The notes beneath the pieces were generated by a model. It worked only from the letters and a program-made list of their open reading frames with translations, was not told the origin of the DNA and did no database searches. Below are positions 8,850 through 17,679 of a stretch of 64,000 nucleotides of DNA, piece by piece. Source of the DNA: Agrococcus sp. Marseille-Q4369 (lineage in GTDB: Bacteria > Actinomycetota > Actinomycetes > Actinomycetales > Microbacteriaceae); assembly GCF_018308945.1 (NCBI RefSeq), contig NZ_CP070501.1, positions 1,054,001 through 1,118,000 on the forward strand. The letters run 5' to 3'. Both the position numbers and the translations under genes were made by a program. Position 1 is the stretch's first letter. The number at the start of each line of letters is the position of its first letter.

Positions 8850-8974
8850 ACCGGACCCGTTCGCGCGGACTCGACCCGCTCTCGGCGACCCGACCGCTTC
8901 CGGCAGCGAGTCGACCCGTTCTCGCCCACTCGACCCGCTGCAACGGCTCTACTCGGCGAGAAGCGGTCGAGTCG
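8850..8974. repeat. Degenerate GACCCG(C/T)T repeats in intergenic DNA
   Basis: Between 8711 and 8994 there is no convincing gene. Copies of (T/G)CGACCCG(C/T)T, some degenerate, recur at about 20-base spacing (near 8853, 8872, 8887, 8912 and 8930). An inverted near-copy (GAGAAGCGGTCGAGTC) is at 8959-8974. The function is unknown. Confidence 0.45.
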
Positions 8975-8994
8975 TCAGGCAGCGGCTCAGGCGA

Positions 8995-10014
8995 TCAGGC
9001 CTTCGACTCGAGCCACTTGTCGCTGCGGTGCTCGGCGATGACGCGGCGCGCGGTGCCGGTCTTCGAGCGCAGCACGAGCGACTCCGTGCGGATGAGCGGC
9101 CCCTTGCGGCGCACGCCGTCGAGCAGCTGCCCGTCGGTGACCCCCGTCGCGACGAAGTACGTGTTGTCGCTCGCGACGAGGTCGTTCAGCCCCAGCACGC
9201 GGTCGAGGTCGTGCCCCGCCGCGACGACCTTGCGGTGCTCCTCGTCGCTCTGCGGCGCGAGGCGGCCCTCCATGAAGCCGCCGAGCGCCTTGATCGCGCA
9301 CGCGGTGATGACGCCCTCGGGCGTGCCGCCCGCGCCGACGCACATGTCGATGCGGGTCTCCCAGCGCGCAGCGTTGATGCCGCCGGCGACGTCGCCGTCG
9401 CGCATGAGGCGCGTGCCGGCGCCCGCCGAGCGGATCTCGTCGATGAGCTGCGCGTGGCGCGGCCGGTCGAGGATCGCGACGACCATCTCGCCGACGTCCT
9501 TGCCCTTCGCGCGAGCGAGCTCGCGCAGGTTGTCGCCGATCGACTGCTCGAGCGAGATGACGCCGTGCGCCTCTGGACCGGCGACGAGCTTGTCCATGTA
9601 GAAGGCGTCGACCGGGTCGTACATCGTGCCGCGATCGGCGACCGCGATGACGCTCAGCGCGTTCTGGCGGCCGGCCGCGGTGAGCGACGTGCCGTCGATG
9701 GGGTCGACGGCGATGTCGCACGAGGGGCCGCGGCCGTTGCCGACGTGCTCGCCGTTGAAGAGCATCGGCGCCTCGTCCTTCTCCCCCTCGCCGATCACGA
9801 CGACGCCGTCGAACGCGACGGTCGCGAGGAACGTGCGCATCGCGTTGACCGCGGCACCGTCGGCGGCGTTCTTGTCGCCGCGCCCGATCCACGGCACCGC
9901 GCGGATCGCCGCCGCCTCGGTCGCCCGCACGAGCTCCATCGCGAGGTTGCGGTCGGGGTGCTCGAAGACCGGTGCCGTCATCGAATCGGAGCTGGTCGCC
10001 ACGGTGTCCTCCAT
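8995..10014 (-). CDS. glpX: Fructose-1,6-bisphosphatase class II
   Basis: Hydrolyses fructose-1,6-bisphosphate to fructose-6-phosphate, the gluconeogenic counterpart of phosphofructokinase; cytoplasmic, metal dependent. 339 residues, normal for GlpX. Metal/substrate motifs 'GEGEKDEAPM' (75-84) and 'DPIDGTSL' (104-111) are present. The usual second Thr of DPIDGTT is Ser here, a mild change. The start is the ATG at 10014; a TAGGCT -10 box at 10038-10033 would give a leader of roughly a dozen bases. In many Actinobacteria glpX sits near fumC, as here. Confidence 0.95.
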   Translation of the reverse strand: MEDTVATSSDSMTAPVFEHPDRNLAMELVRATEAAAIRAVPWIGRGDKNAADGAAVNAMRTFLATVAFDGVVVIGEGEKDEAPMLFNGEHVGNGRGPSCDIAVDPIDGTSLTAAGRQNALSVIAVADRGTMYDPVDAFYMDKLVAGPEAHGVISLEQSIGDNLRELARAKGKDVGEMVVAILDRPRHAQLIDEIRSAGAGTRLMRDGDVAGGINAARWETRIDMCVGAGGTPEGVITACAIKALGGFMEGRLAPQSDEEHRKVVAAGHDLDRVLGLNDLVASDNTYFVATGVTDGQLLDGVRRKGPLIRTESLVLRSKTGTARRVIAEHRSDKWLESKA

Positions 10015-10087
10015 CGGTTGGCCTTGCCCTTGAGCCTAGTGATGCGGATGCGTTGGCCCGGCCATGCGGGCGCGGCACGCCCGCGCG

Positions 10088-10693
10088 TCACGCGTCGGCA
10101 TCCTCGCTCAGCTCGGCGATCGTCGCGGCGAGCGCCCCGAGGATGACCGCCGACGAGGTGGCGCCGGGGTCGGGGTAGCCGATGTCGGGATTGGATGCGT
10201 CGAAGCGCGCCTCGAGCGCGGCCGTCTCGAGCGCGGCCTCCTCGGCGATGCCCGCCGCGCGCGCGGCCGCGACCGTGACCGTCTCGCCGCGCACGAGGTG
10301 GTCGCGTGCGTCGTCGAGGGCGGGCACGAGCGTGTCGACGACCGACTTGTCGCCGACGTTCGCGTCGGTCATGCCGTGGAGCGCCGCGAGCGCCGCGTCG
10401 ATCATCGCGACCGGCCCCTGCCGCTCGACGGAGGCTGCGGCGCCGAGCACGGTGCCCCACAGCGGGTTGGAGAAGCCCGCGCCGGCGCGCCACGCCTCGG
10501 CGGCGTCCGAGAGCGCTGCGCCCGCGGGAGCGCCCGCGGCCGCGTCGCGCGCGGCCGTCGCGCCCGAGAGCATGTGCTGGCCGTGGTTGCCGTCGCTCGC
10601 GACGGCGTCGAGCCCGTCGAGGTCGTCGCTCGCCTCCGCGAGCGCCGCGACGATGCGGTCGAGCGCCGCGCGGACGATGTCGTCGTGCTGCAT
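10088..10693 (-). CDS. DhaL-like dihydroxyacetone kinase ADP-binding domain, variant active site
   Basis: 201-residue protein with the all-helical DhaL fold: 'NPLWGTVLGAA', 'ALDDARDHL', 'YPDPGATSSAVILGAL'. In DhaL three Asp in an LDxxxGDGD motif hold Mg-nucleotide. Here the stretch reads 'LDAVASDGNHGQHM' (28-41): the first two Asp are kept, the third is Asn36 and the Gly before the second Asp is Ser. No DhaK or DhaM partner is nearby. It may bind nucleotide weakly or have a new role; the neighbours are gluconeogenesis/glycolysis genes. The ATG at 10693 is preceded by GAGGAGGGT. Confidence 0.75.
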   Translation of the reverse strand: MQHDDIVRAALDRIVAALAEASDDLDGLDAVASDGNHGQHMLSGATAARDAAAGAPAGAALSDAAEAWRAGAGFSNPLWGTVLGAAASVERQGPVAMIDAALAALHGMTDANVGDKSVVDTLVPALDDARDHLVRGETVTVAAARAAGIAEEAALETAALEARFDASNPDIGYPDPGATSSAVILGALAATIAELSEDADA

Positions 10694-10743
10694 GCTGACC
10701 CTCCTCGAGCCGCGGGGCTCGCCCCCGGCGGATGCCTGAAGCC

Positions 10744-10749
10744 TAGACT
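10744..10749 (+). promoter_or_regulatory. Putative -10 box for fba
   Basis: TAGACT, 62 bases before the fba start, in the 118-base gap between divergent dhaL-like and fba genes. No clear -35 box is seen. Confidence 0.35.
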
Positions 10750-10811
10750 GAGACCGATCCCGCGACGCCGCGCCTGGCGGCTCGCGCCACAGACGAGTCA
10801 GGAGCCGCACG

Positions 10812-11837
<1,026 letters not shown>

Positions 11838-11845
11838 GCAGACAC

Positions 11846-11879
11846 GACGATGGGCCCCGCCGCGGCGGGGCCCATCGTC
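11846..11879. terminator. Perfect 34-base palindrome after fba
   Basis: Two 17-base arms (GACGATGGGCCCCGCCG and complement) with no loop spacer, 8 bases after the fba stop and 15 bases before the convergent small gene ends. It probably terminates both directions. Confidence 0.8.
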
Positions 11880-11894
11880 ATGTCTCTGGAGAGC

Positions 11895-12074
11895 TCAGTG
11901 CTTCGTGCCGAACTGCAGCCGGTTGCGGAGCTGGATCTCGGCGTTGGCCTGCGCCGCGGGATCGCCGTCGTGGGCGCCCGGCAGCGCGTCGTCGCCGTAC
12001 GTCTGCACGCCCGAGCCGGTCAGGCCCTGCCAGAACCGCTTGAGCCGTGCCATGAAGCCCCGTCGCTCCGCCAT
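11895..12074 (-). CDS. Small basic hypothetical protein
   Basis: 59 residues (MAERRGFMARLKRFWQGLTG at the start), basic at the N-terminus, with no membrane segment. A second ATG in frame (MARLKRF) is possible. It starts 4 bases after the acidic protein gene ends, so the two form a unit. I do not recognise a family; both sit downstream of ispH on the same strand. Confidence 0.6.
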   Translation of the reverse strand: MAERRGFMARLKRFWQGLTGSGVQTYGDDALPGAHDGDPAAQANAEIQLRNRLQFGTKH

Positions 12075-12078
12075 GGTG

Positions 12079-12390
12079 CTACTCCCAATCGCCCGCATCG
12101 ATGATGCTGTCGGTGCCCTCGGGCATCGTCGTGTCGTCGACGCCGTTGTCGTCGGAGTCGACGCCGGCCTGCGTGCCGCCGTGCTCGTCGGGGATGTCGG
12201 CGGGGTCGTCGCCCTCCCACTCCTCGTCGCGCGACTCGGCGCCCTCGGGGGCGTCGTCGTCGCCGATCTCGTCGAGCTCGTCGGTGGCCAGCACGCGGTC
12301 GTCGTCCGCCGGGTCGCCCATCGACTCGTCGAAGTCCTCGCCCTCAGCCATCTGCTCGGCCCACTGGTCGTCCTGCTGCACGTCTGCCAT
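12079..12390 (-). CDS. Small acidic hypothetical protein
   Basis: 103 residues, very rich in Asp and Glu (for instance 'DELDEIGDDDAPEG'), probably disordered and resembling the DUF5709-like acidic proteins of Actinobacteria, though I cannot confirm the family. The ATG at 12390 is used. It lies 44 bases downstream of ispH and 4 bases before the small basic protein. The opposite charges of the two neighbours suggest they might bind each other; that is speculation. Confidence 0.65.
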   Translation of the reverse strand: MADVQQDDQWAEQMAEGEDFDESMGDPADDDRVLATDELDEIGDDDAPEGAESRDEEWEGDDPADIPDEHGGTQAGVDSDDNGVDDTTMPEGTDSIIDAGDWE

Positions 12391-12434
12391 GCGGCGAGCG
12401 TATCCATGCAGGCTGGATGACGCCAGGAAGTCGG

Positions 12435-13463
12435 TCAGCCCCGACGGCTCGGCCGCAGCTCCTTGGGCAGCGAGAAGATGAGGTCCTCCTCGGCGGTGCG
12501 CACCTCGGTGATGTCGCCGAAGCCGGCGTCCTCGAGTTCCATGAGCACCTCGCGCACGAGGCCCTCGGGCACGCTCGCACCGCTCGTGACGCCGATCGTG
12601 CGCACGCCCTCGAGCCACTCCTGCTGGATCTCGGTCGAGAAGTCGACGCGGTGCGCCGCCTTCGCGCCGTGCTCGAGCGCGACCTCGACGAGCCGCACCG
12701 AGTTGGAGGAGTTGGCGCTGCCGACGACGATCACGAGATCGGTCTCGGGCGCGATCTTCTTCACCGCGACCTGGCGGTTCTGCGTCGCGTAGCAGATGTC
12801 GTCGCTCGGCGGGTCCTGCAGGTTGGGGAAGCGCGCGCGCAGCCGCCGCACCGTCTCCATCGTCTCGTCGACCGAGAGCGTCGTCTGGCTGAGCCACACG
12901 AGCTTGTCGGGGTTCTGCACCTGCACGGTGTCGGCCTCGTCGGGGTTGTTGACGATCGTCACCCGATCGGGCGCGTGACCCGCGGTGCCCTCGACCTCCT
13001 CGTGGCCCTCGTGGCCGACGAGCAGGATCTCGAAGTCGTCGCGCGCGAAGCGCACGGCCTCGCGGTGCACCTTCGTCACGAGCGGGCACGTCGCGTCGAT
13101 CGCGGAGAGCCCGCGGTCCTCGGCGGCCTGCACGACGGCGGGGCTCACCCCGTGTGCGCTGAAGATGACGCGCGCGCCCTCGGGCACCGCATCCACCTCG
13201 TCGACGAAGATCGCGCCCTCCGCCTCGAGCGACGAGACGACGTGCTTGTTGTGCACGATCTCCTTGCGCACGTAGATGGGCTCGTCGTACTGCTCGAGCG
13301 CCTTCTCGACCGCGAGCACCGCACGGTCGACGCCGGCGCAGTAGCCGCGCGGCGTGGCGAGCAGGATGCGCTTGGGCGCGTCGGTCGGGACGGCCTGCAG
13401 GCGACCCCGACGGAGCACCGGACGCGGGGCGTCGAGGGGCACTCTGCCGTTCGTGATCGTCAC
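12435..13463 (-). CDS. ispH: 4-hydroxy-3-methylbut-2-enyl diphosphate reductase
   Basis: Last enzyme of the non-mevalonate isoprenoid pathway, giving IPP and DMAPP; an iron-sulfur enzyme in the cytoplasm. 342 residues, with the three cluster Cys in '[10 protein letters not shown]' (Cys42), 'DATCPLV' (Cys126) and '[10 protein letters not shown]' (Cys224). The start is the GTG at 13463, which is 6 bases past a TAGACT box, so the mRNA is probably leaderless. It is divergent from xseA, as in other Actinobacteria. Confidence 0.96.
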   Translation of the reverse strand: MTITNGRVPLDAPRPVLRRGRLQAVPTDAPKRILLATPRGYCAGVDRAVLAVEKALEQYDEPIYVRKEIVHNKHVVSSLEAEGAIFVDEVDAVPEGARVIFSAHGVSPAVVQAAEDRGLSAIDATCPLVTKVHREAVRFARDDFEILLVGHEGHEEVEGTAGHAPDRVTIVNNPDEADTVQVQNPDKLVWLSQTTLSVDETMETVRRLRARFPNLQDPPSDDICYATQNRQVAVKKIAPETDLVIVVGSANSSNSVRLVEVALEHGAKAAHRVDFSTEIQQEWLEGVRTIGVTSGASVPEGLVREVLMELEDAGFGDITEVRTAEEDLIFSLPKELRPSRRG

Positions 13464-13469
13464 CGGGCC

Positions 13470-13479
13470 AGTCTACGAT
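13470..13479. promoter_or_regulatory. Overlapping divergent -10 boxes of ispH and xseA
   Basis: AGTCTACGAT reads TAGACT leftward (13475-13470), placing the start of ispH mRNA at its GTG. It reads TACGAT rightward (13474-13479), placing xseA mRNA near 13486. The two boxes share two base pairs. Confidence 0.5.
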
Positions 13480-13540
13480 GCCCACCTATGGGCTGCCCCG
13501 GCCCCCGGGCTCGACGTGGGGCGGCCGCGAGAGGAGCGCG

Positions 13541-14764
13541 ATGGCCGAGCGGATCACGGGCACGCCGGACGAGCCGTGGAGCGTCGACCGGCTCGGCGCG
13601 GAGCTGAAGTCGTACATCGGCCGGCTCGGCCACCTGTGGGTCGAGGGCGAGATCACGCAGTGGTCGGCCTCGCGCGGCAACGTCTTCGGCAAGCTCAAGG
13701 ACGTCTTGGGCGACTCGACCGTCGCGTTCAACGTCTGGAGCTCGACGCTCGCGCGCATCGAGGGCGACTTCGGCCAGGGCGACCGCGTCGTGCTGCTCGT
13801 CAAGCCCGACTACTGGCCGCGCGCCGGCACGCTCTCGATGATCACGCAGCAGATCCGCCACGTCGGGCTCGGCGACCTGCTCGCGCGGCTCGAGGCGCTG
13901 CGCCGCTCGCTCGCCGCCGAGGGGCTCTTCGACGCCTCGCGGAAGCGCCCGCTCCCGTTCCTGCCGGGGCGCATCGGCCTCATCACGGGCCGGGACTCCG
14001 ACGCCGAGAAGGACGTGCTGCGGAACGCCCAGCTGCGCTGGCCGGGTGTCGAGTTCCGCGTGGAGCACGCCGCGGTGCAGGGCGATGCGACGGTGCCGAC
14101 CGTGCTCGCGGCGCTCGAGCGGCTCGAGGCCGACCCCGAGGTCGACGTCATCATCATCGCCCGCGGCGGCGGCGACTTCCAGAACCTGCTCGGCTTCAGC
14201 GACGAGCGGCTCGTGCGCGCGGTCGCGGCGGCGACGACGCCGGTCGTCTCGGCGATCGGGCACGAGGCCGACCGGCCGCTGCTCGACGACGTGGCCGATC
14301 TGCGGGCCTCGACGCCGACGGATGCGGCGAAGCGGGTCGTGCCGGATGTCGCGGAGGAGCTCGCCCGCATCGCGCAGGCGCGGGCGCAGCTGCGGCAGCG
14401 CGTCACCCAGCACGTCGCTCGCGAGGCGGAGCGGCTCGAGGCCGTCCGCTCGCGCCCGGCGCTCGCGCGCCCCGAGTCGATCGTCGACGCGCGCGAGGAG
14501 GACCTCGCGCGGCTCACGGCGCGCTCGGATGAGCTCGCCGCGCGCCTCGTCGACGTCGCCCACCAGCGGCTCGACTACCTCAAGCAGACGCTCAGGGCGC
14601 TCAGCCCGCAGGCGACGCTCGATCGCGGCTACGCGGTCGTGCAGACGCGGGCGGGCTCGGTCGTCCGCGACGCGGCAGCGCTCGCGGCCGGCGACGGCCT
14701 GCTCGTGACGCTCGCGCGCGGCACCGTCGACGCCGAGGTGCTGGCCGCCCACGCCGAGGCGTAG
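13541..14764 (+). CDS. xseA: Exodeoxyribonuclease VII large subunit
   Basis: Catalytic subunit of exonuclease VII, degrading single-stranded DNA from both ends, in complex with XseB. 407 residues: N-terminal OB domain ('LWVEGEITQWSASRGNVFGKLKD'-like region), central nuclease with 'PGRIGLITGRDSDAEKDV' and 'IIARGGGDFQ', a long coiled-coil, and the closing 'LDRGYAVVQ' segment. The ATG at 13541 follows GAGAGGAG; an earlier in-frame ATG at 13478 lies inside the promoter. Its partner xseB is displaced 2.7 kb by two unrelated genes, and its 3' end begins a four-copy tandem repeat. Confidence 0.95.
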   Translation: MAERITGTPDEPWSVDRLGAELKSYIGRLGHLWVEGEITQWSASRGNVFGKLKDVLGDSTVAFNVWSSTLARIEGDFGQGDRVVLLVKPDYWPRAGTLSMITQQIRHVGLGDLLARLEALRRSLAAEGLFDASRKRPLPFLPGRIGLITGRDSDAEKDVLRNAQLRWPGVEFRVEHAAVQGDATVPTVLAALERLEADPEVDVIIIARGGGDFQNLLGFSDERLVRAVAAATTPVVSAIGHEADRPLLDDVADLRASTPTDAAKRVVPDVAEELARIAQARAQLRQRVTQHVAREAERLEAVRSRPALARPESIVDAREEDLARLTARSDELAARLVDVAHQRLDYLKQTLRALSPQATLDRGYAVVQTRAGSVVRDAAALAAGDGLLVTLARGTVDAEVLAAHAEA

Positions 14765-14860
14765 GCGGTGGTGCTGGCCGCCCACGCCGAGGCGTAGGCG
14801 GTGGTGCTGGCCGCCCACGCCGAGGCGTAGGCGGTGGTGCTGGCCGCCCACGCCGAGGCG
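14738..14860 (+). repeat. Four-copy 33-bp tandem repeat carrying the xseA stop
   Basis: Copies start at 14738, 14771, 14804 and 14837. Each begins GTGCTGGCCGCCCACGCC and codes VLAAHAEA then TAG; the last is shortened and ends in TGA. The first copy is the real C-terminus of XseA, and the other three repeat it after the stop, with no mismatch in the complete copies. Confidence 0.97.
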
Positions 14861-14875
14861 TGAGCGGCCGCCGCC

Positions 14876-16147
14876 TCACGCGAGGCGGTAGTGCCGTCGC
14901 ACGAAGTGCAGGCCGACGAGCGAGAGCACCGCGATCGCCATGTAGTAGATGCTCGGGGTGTTGAGGTTGCCGGTGACCTCGAGCAGCCAGGTGAGCACGA
15001 GCGGCGCGATGCCGCCGAGCACCGTGACGCCGACGTTGTAGGTGACCGAGAGGCCAGTGCCGCGCACCTCCGCGGGGAACATGTTCGAGAGCAGTCCCGG
15101 CAGCGGCGCGAAGTAGAACGTCATGATGATGCCGAGCAGGCCGATCGCGATCACGAGGCCGGCGACGCTCTGCAGGCCCACGATGATCTGAAAGATCGGC
15201 CACGCGAGCACGAGCGCCGCGATCGCCGCCCACGTCATGATGCGCGCCGGGCCGACCCGGTCGGCGAGCCGACCGACGTAGGGCGAGCCGAAGATCGTGA
15301 TCGTGCCCGCCACGACGCCGCCGAGGTAGGCGGCGGTCGGCGGGATGCCGAGGTTCGTGATCGCGAACGTCGGCATGTAGAGGATCATGTAGACCGAGAT
15401 GGTCGCGACGCCGATGACGGCCGAGCCGGCGAGCAGTCGGCCCCAGTGCTCGCGGAAGAGCGAGCCGAGCGGCGACTTGCGGCGCTCCCGAGCGCCGAGC
15501 TCGTCGGGCTCCGCGAGCCGGGCGCGGATGTAGAGGCCGACGGGACCGATGAGCAGGCCGACGAAGAACGGCACGCGCCAGCCCCAGTCGTTGAGCGCCT
15601 CCTCCGAGAGCCACGTGTTGAGCGCGAAGCCGAACGCCGAGGCGAGCAGCATCGACGCGCCCTGCGCCGCGATCTGCCACGAGGCGTAGAACATCTTCTT
15701 GTGCGGCGCCGTCTCGATGAGGAACGTCGTCGCGGTGCCGAACTCGCCGCCCGCCGAGAAGCCCTGGATGAGGCGCGAGAGCAGGATGATCACGCCGCCC
15801 CAGACGCCGACCATCGCGTAGGTCGGCGCGACGGCCATCAGCAGCGTGCCGACCATCATGAGCATGAGGGTGAGGGTCAGCGCGTTCTTGCGGCCCTTGC
15901 GGTCGGCGTAGCTGCCGAGGATCATGCCCCCGAGCGGGCGGATGAGATAGGTCGTCGCGAAGGTCGCGAACGTGTAGATGAGCCCGTACTCGCCGGCGTC
16001 GGGGAAGAAGTTGCGGGTGATGACGACCGCGAACGACGCGTAGACGATGATGTCGAACCACTCGAGGGCGGCGCCGATCGAGCTCGAGATCACGGCCTTC
16101 CGCGCGGCGGCGAGCCGCTCGGGAGTGGCCTGGACGGTGGCGGTCAT
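14876..16147 (-). CDS. MFS transporter, metabolite:H+ symporter type
   Basis: 423-residue inner-membrane carrier with about 12 helices, resembling the proline/betaine/shikimate (MHS) group: 'EWFDIIVYASFAVVI' in helix 1, 'RPLGGMILGSYADRKGRK' with the loop 2-3 signature, and 'LIQGFSAGGEFG'. It starts at ATG 16147, overlapping the peptidase stop by 4 bases. The coupled M20 hydrolase suggests uptake of an acylated amino acid. Both genes interrupt xseA-xseB. Confidence 0.88.
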   Translation of the reverse strand: MTATVQATPERLAAARKAVISSSIGAALEWFDIIVYASFAVVITRNFFPDAGEYGLIYTFATFATTYLIRPLGGMILGSYADRKGRKNALTLTLMLMMVGTLLMAVAPTYAMVGVWGGVIILLSRLIQGFSAGGEFGTATTFLIETAPHKKMFYASWQIAAQGASMLLASAFGFALNTWLSEEALNDWGWRVPFFVGLLIGPVGLYIRARLAEPDELGARERRKSPLGSLFREHWGRLLAGSAVIGVATISVYMILYMPTFAITNLGIPPTAAYLGGVVAGTITIFGSPYVGRLADRVGPARIMTWAAIAALVLAWPIFQIIVGLQSVAGLVIAIGLLGIIMTFYFAPLPGLLSNMFPAEVRGTGLSVTYNVGVTVLGGIAPLVLTWLLEVTGNLNTPSIYYMAIAVLSLVGLHFVRRHYRLA

Positions 16148-17301
16148 GCGGTCTCCTGCGTGCTGAGGTCGGCGATGAGCCGGTCGACGAACGCCTCGCA
16201 GCGCGCGATCTGCTCGAGCTCGATGAACTCGTCGGGCGCGTGCGCTTGGGCGATGTCGCCGGGGCCGCACACGACGGTGGGGATGCCGGCCCGGGCGAAG
16301 AGCCCGGCCTCGGTGCCGTACGTGACCTTGTCGTCGCTCGGCTCGGCGCCCCACGCGGCGGCGAGGGCGACGATGTCGGCGTCGGCGGGCGTGTCGACGC
16401 CGGGCGCGGCCGCGGTGGTCGTGAGCGTGACGCTCGCGCCCGGGTGCCGCTCGCGCATGCCCGCCTCGATGCGGCGGCACTCGGCGCGGAAGCGCTCGAC
16501 GAGCGCCTCGTGGTCGACGGTCGTGAGCGCGCGGAACTCGAAGTGCACGGTGCACTCGGCGGGGATCGTGTTGATGGCGATGCCGCCATCGATGCGGTTG
16601 ACGCTCACGGTCGTGAACGGCACGACGTAGCCCTCGTCGAAGGGCCCGTCGACGCGCAGCTCGTCGGCGACGCCCTGCACGAAGCGCACGAGCTCGGCCG
16701 CCGCGACGATCGCGTTCTCGCCCTGCGGCGTGAGCGACGAGTGCGCGGCGACGCCGCGCACATCGACGCGGAAGACGTTCATCGACTTGTGGCCGCGCAC
16801 GATGCGCATGCTCGTCGGCTCCCCCACGACGCAGCCGCGGGGCTCGATGCCCCGGCGCTCGATCTCGGCCACGAGGTCGATCGCGCCGACGCATCCGACC
16901 TCCTCGTCGTACGAGAGCGCGAGGTGGATGGGCTCGGCGAGCCGCGCGGTCGCCATCGCCGGCGCCTTCGCGAGCAGCACGCCGAGGAACGACTTCATGT
17001 CGGCGCTGCCGCGCGCGTAGAGCCGATCGCCCCGCACCTCGGGCTCGAACGGCGCGCTCGACCACGCCTGGCCGTCGACCGGCACGACGTCGGTGTGGCC
17101 CGAGAGCACGATGCCGCCGCGCACGGTGCCGTCGGCGGCGGGGATGGTCGCGAGCAGGTTGGCCTTCGCGCCGTCGGGGCTCGGCACGAGCGTCGACTCG
17201 ATGCCGAGCTCGCCGAGCCGCGCGGCGACGTGCTCGATGAGCGGCAGGTTGGAGTCGCGGCTCGTGGTGTCGAATCGGAGCAGTCGCAGGGTCTCGGCCA
17301 T
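16144..17301 (-). CDS. argE: Acetylornithine deacetylase / M20 peptidase
   Basis: Metal-dependent amide hydrolase, 385 residues, most like ArgE (N-acetylornithine to ornithine and acetate). Metal ligands are in 'LSGHTDVVPVD', 'RGSADMKSFLG' and 'SYDEEVGCVG', with the lid-domain 'TYGTEAGLFA' nearby. The N-terminal 'FDTTSRDSNLPLIEHVA' is typical of ArgE. The start is uncertain: ATG 17301 lacks a ribosome site, while GTG 17325 has AGGA 10 bases before it (393 residues). It lies outside any arg cluster and is coupled to a transporter, so a catabolic N-acyl-amino-acid role is as likely as biosynthesis. Confidence 0.8.
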   Translation of the reverse strand: MAETLRLLRFDTTSRDSNLPLIEHVAARLGELGIESTLVPSPDGAKANLLATIPAADGTVRGGIVLSGHTDVVPVDGQAWSSAPFEPEVRGDRLYARGSADMKSFLGVLLAKAPAMATARLAEPIHLALSYDEEVGCVGAIDLVAEIERRGIEPRGCVVGEPTSMRIVRGHKSMNVFRVDVRGVAAHSSLTPQGENAIVAAAELVRFVQGVADELRVDGPFDEGYVVPFTTVSVNRIDGGIAINTIPAECTVHFEFRALTTVDHEALVERFRAECRRIEAGMRERHPGASVTLTTTAAAPGVDTPADADIVALAAAWGAEPSDDKVTYGTEAGLFARAGIPTVVCGPGDIAQAHAPDEFIELEQIARCEAFVDRLIADLSTQETA

Positions 17302-17424
17302 GGTCGCGGCGGATGCGGAGGGCACGGTGAACACGTCCTGACGGTCGGCGGTGGGGATGGGTCGATCCTCGCAGGTGTCCCCCGATCGCGCCCGCATGGG
17401 CGCCCGCCGTGGGCGGCCCGGCGG

Positions 17425-17430
17425 TAGACT
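17425..17430 (+). promoter_or_regulatory. -10 box of leaderless xseB mRNA
   Basis: TAGACT followed by 6 bases and the GTG at 17437. Confidence 0.55.
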
Positions 17431-17436
17431 GGCGCG

Positions 17437-17679
17437 GTGACCACCCCCGCGAGCGACGCCGTCGCAGAGCTGACCTATGAGCAGGCCCGCGACGAGCTCG
17501 TGCGCGTCGTGCAGGCGCTCGAGTCGGGCGGGGCGTCGCTCGAGGAGTCGCTCGCGCTCTGGGAGCGCGGCAACGCGCTCGCCGACCGCTGCGAGCAGTG
17601 GCTGCAGGGGGCGAAGGCGCGGCTCGACGCCGCGCGCGCCGCAGGGTCGCCGGCCGCCGAGGGGGCCGCCGAGGCATGA
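17437..17679 (+). CDS. xseB: Exodeoxyribonuclease VII small subunit
   Basis: 80-residue helical partner of XseA that gives the nuclease its structure. '[19 protein letters not shown]' and '[21 protein letters not shown]'-type sequence is the whole family domain. The GTG start at 17437 has no ribosome site but sits at the predicted transcript start. It is separated from xseA by a leftward M20/MFS pair and now has its own promoter. It overlaps the DUF4245 gene by 4 bases. Confidence 0.92.
   Translation: MTTPASDAVAELTYEQARDELVRVVQALESGGASLEESLALWERGNALADRCEQWLQGAKARLDAARAAGSPAAEGAAEA

Noticed and set aside
13460-14851. Leftward frame opposite xseA with a GGQHHRLRLGV repeat at its start
   Set aside because: The amino acid repeat is just the 33-bp DNA repeat read backward; there is no other support for a gene.
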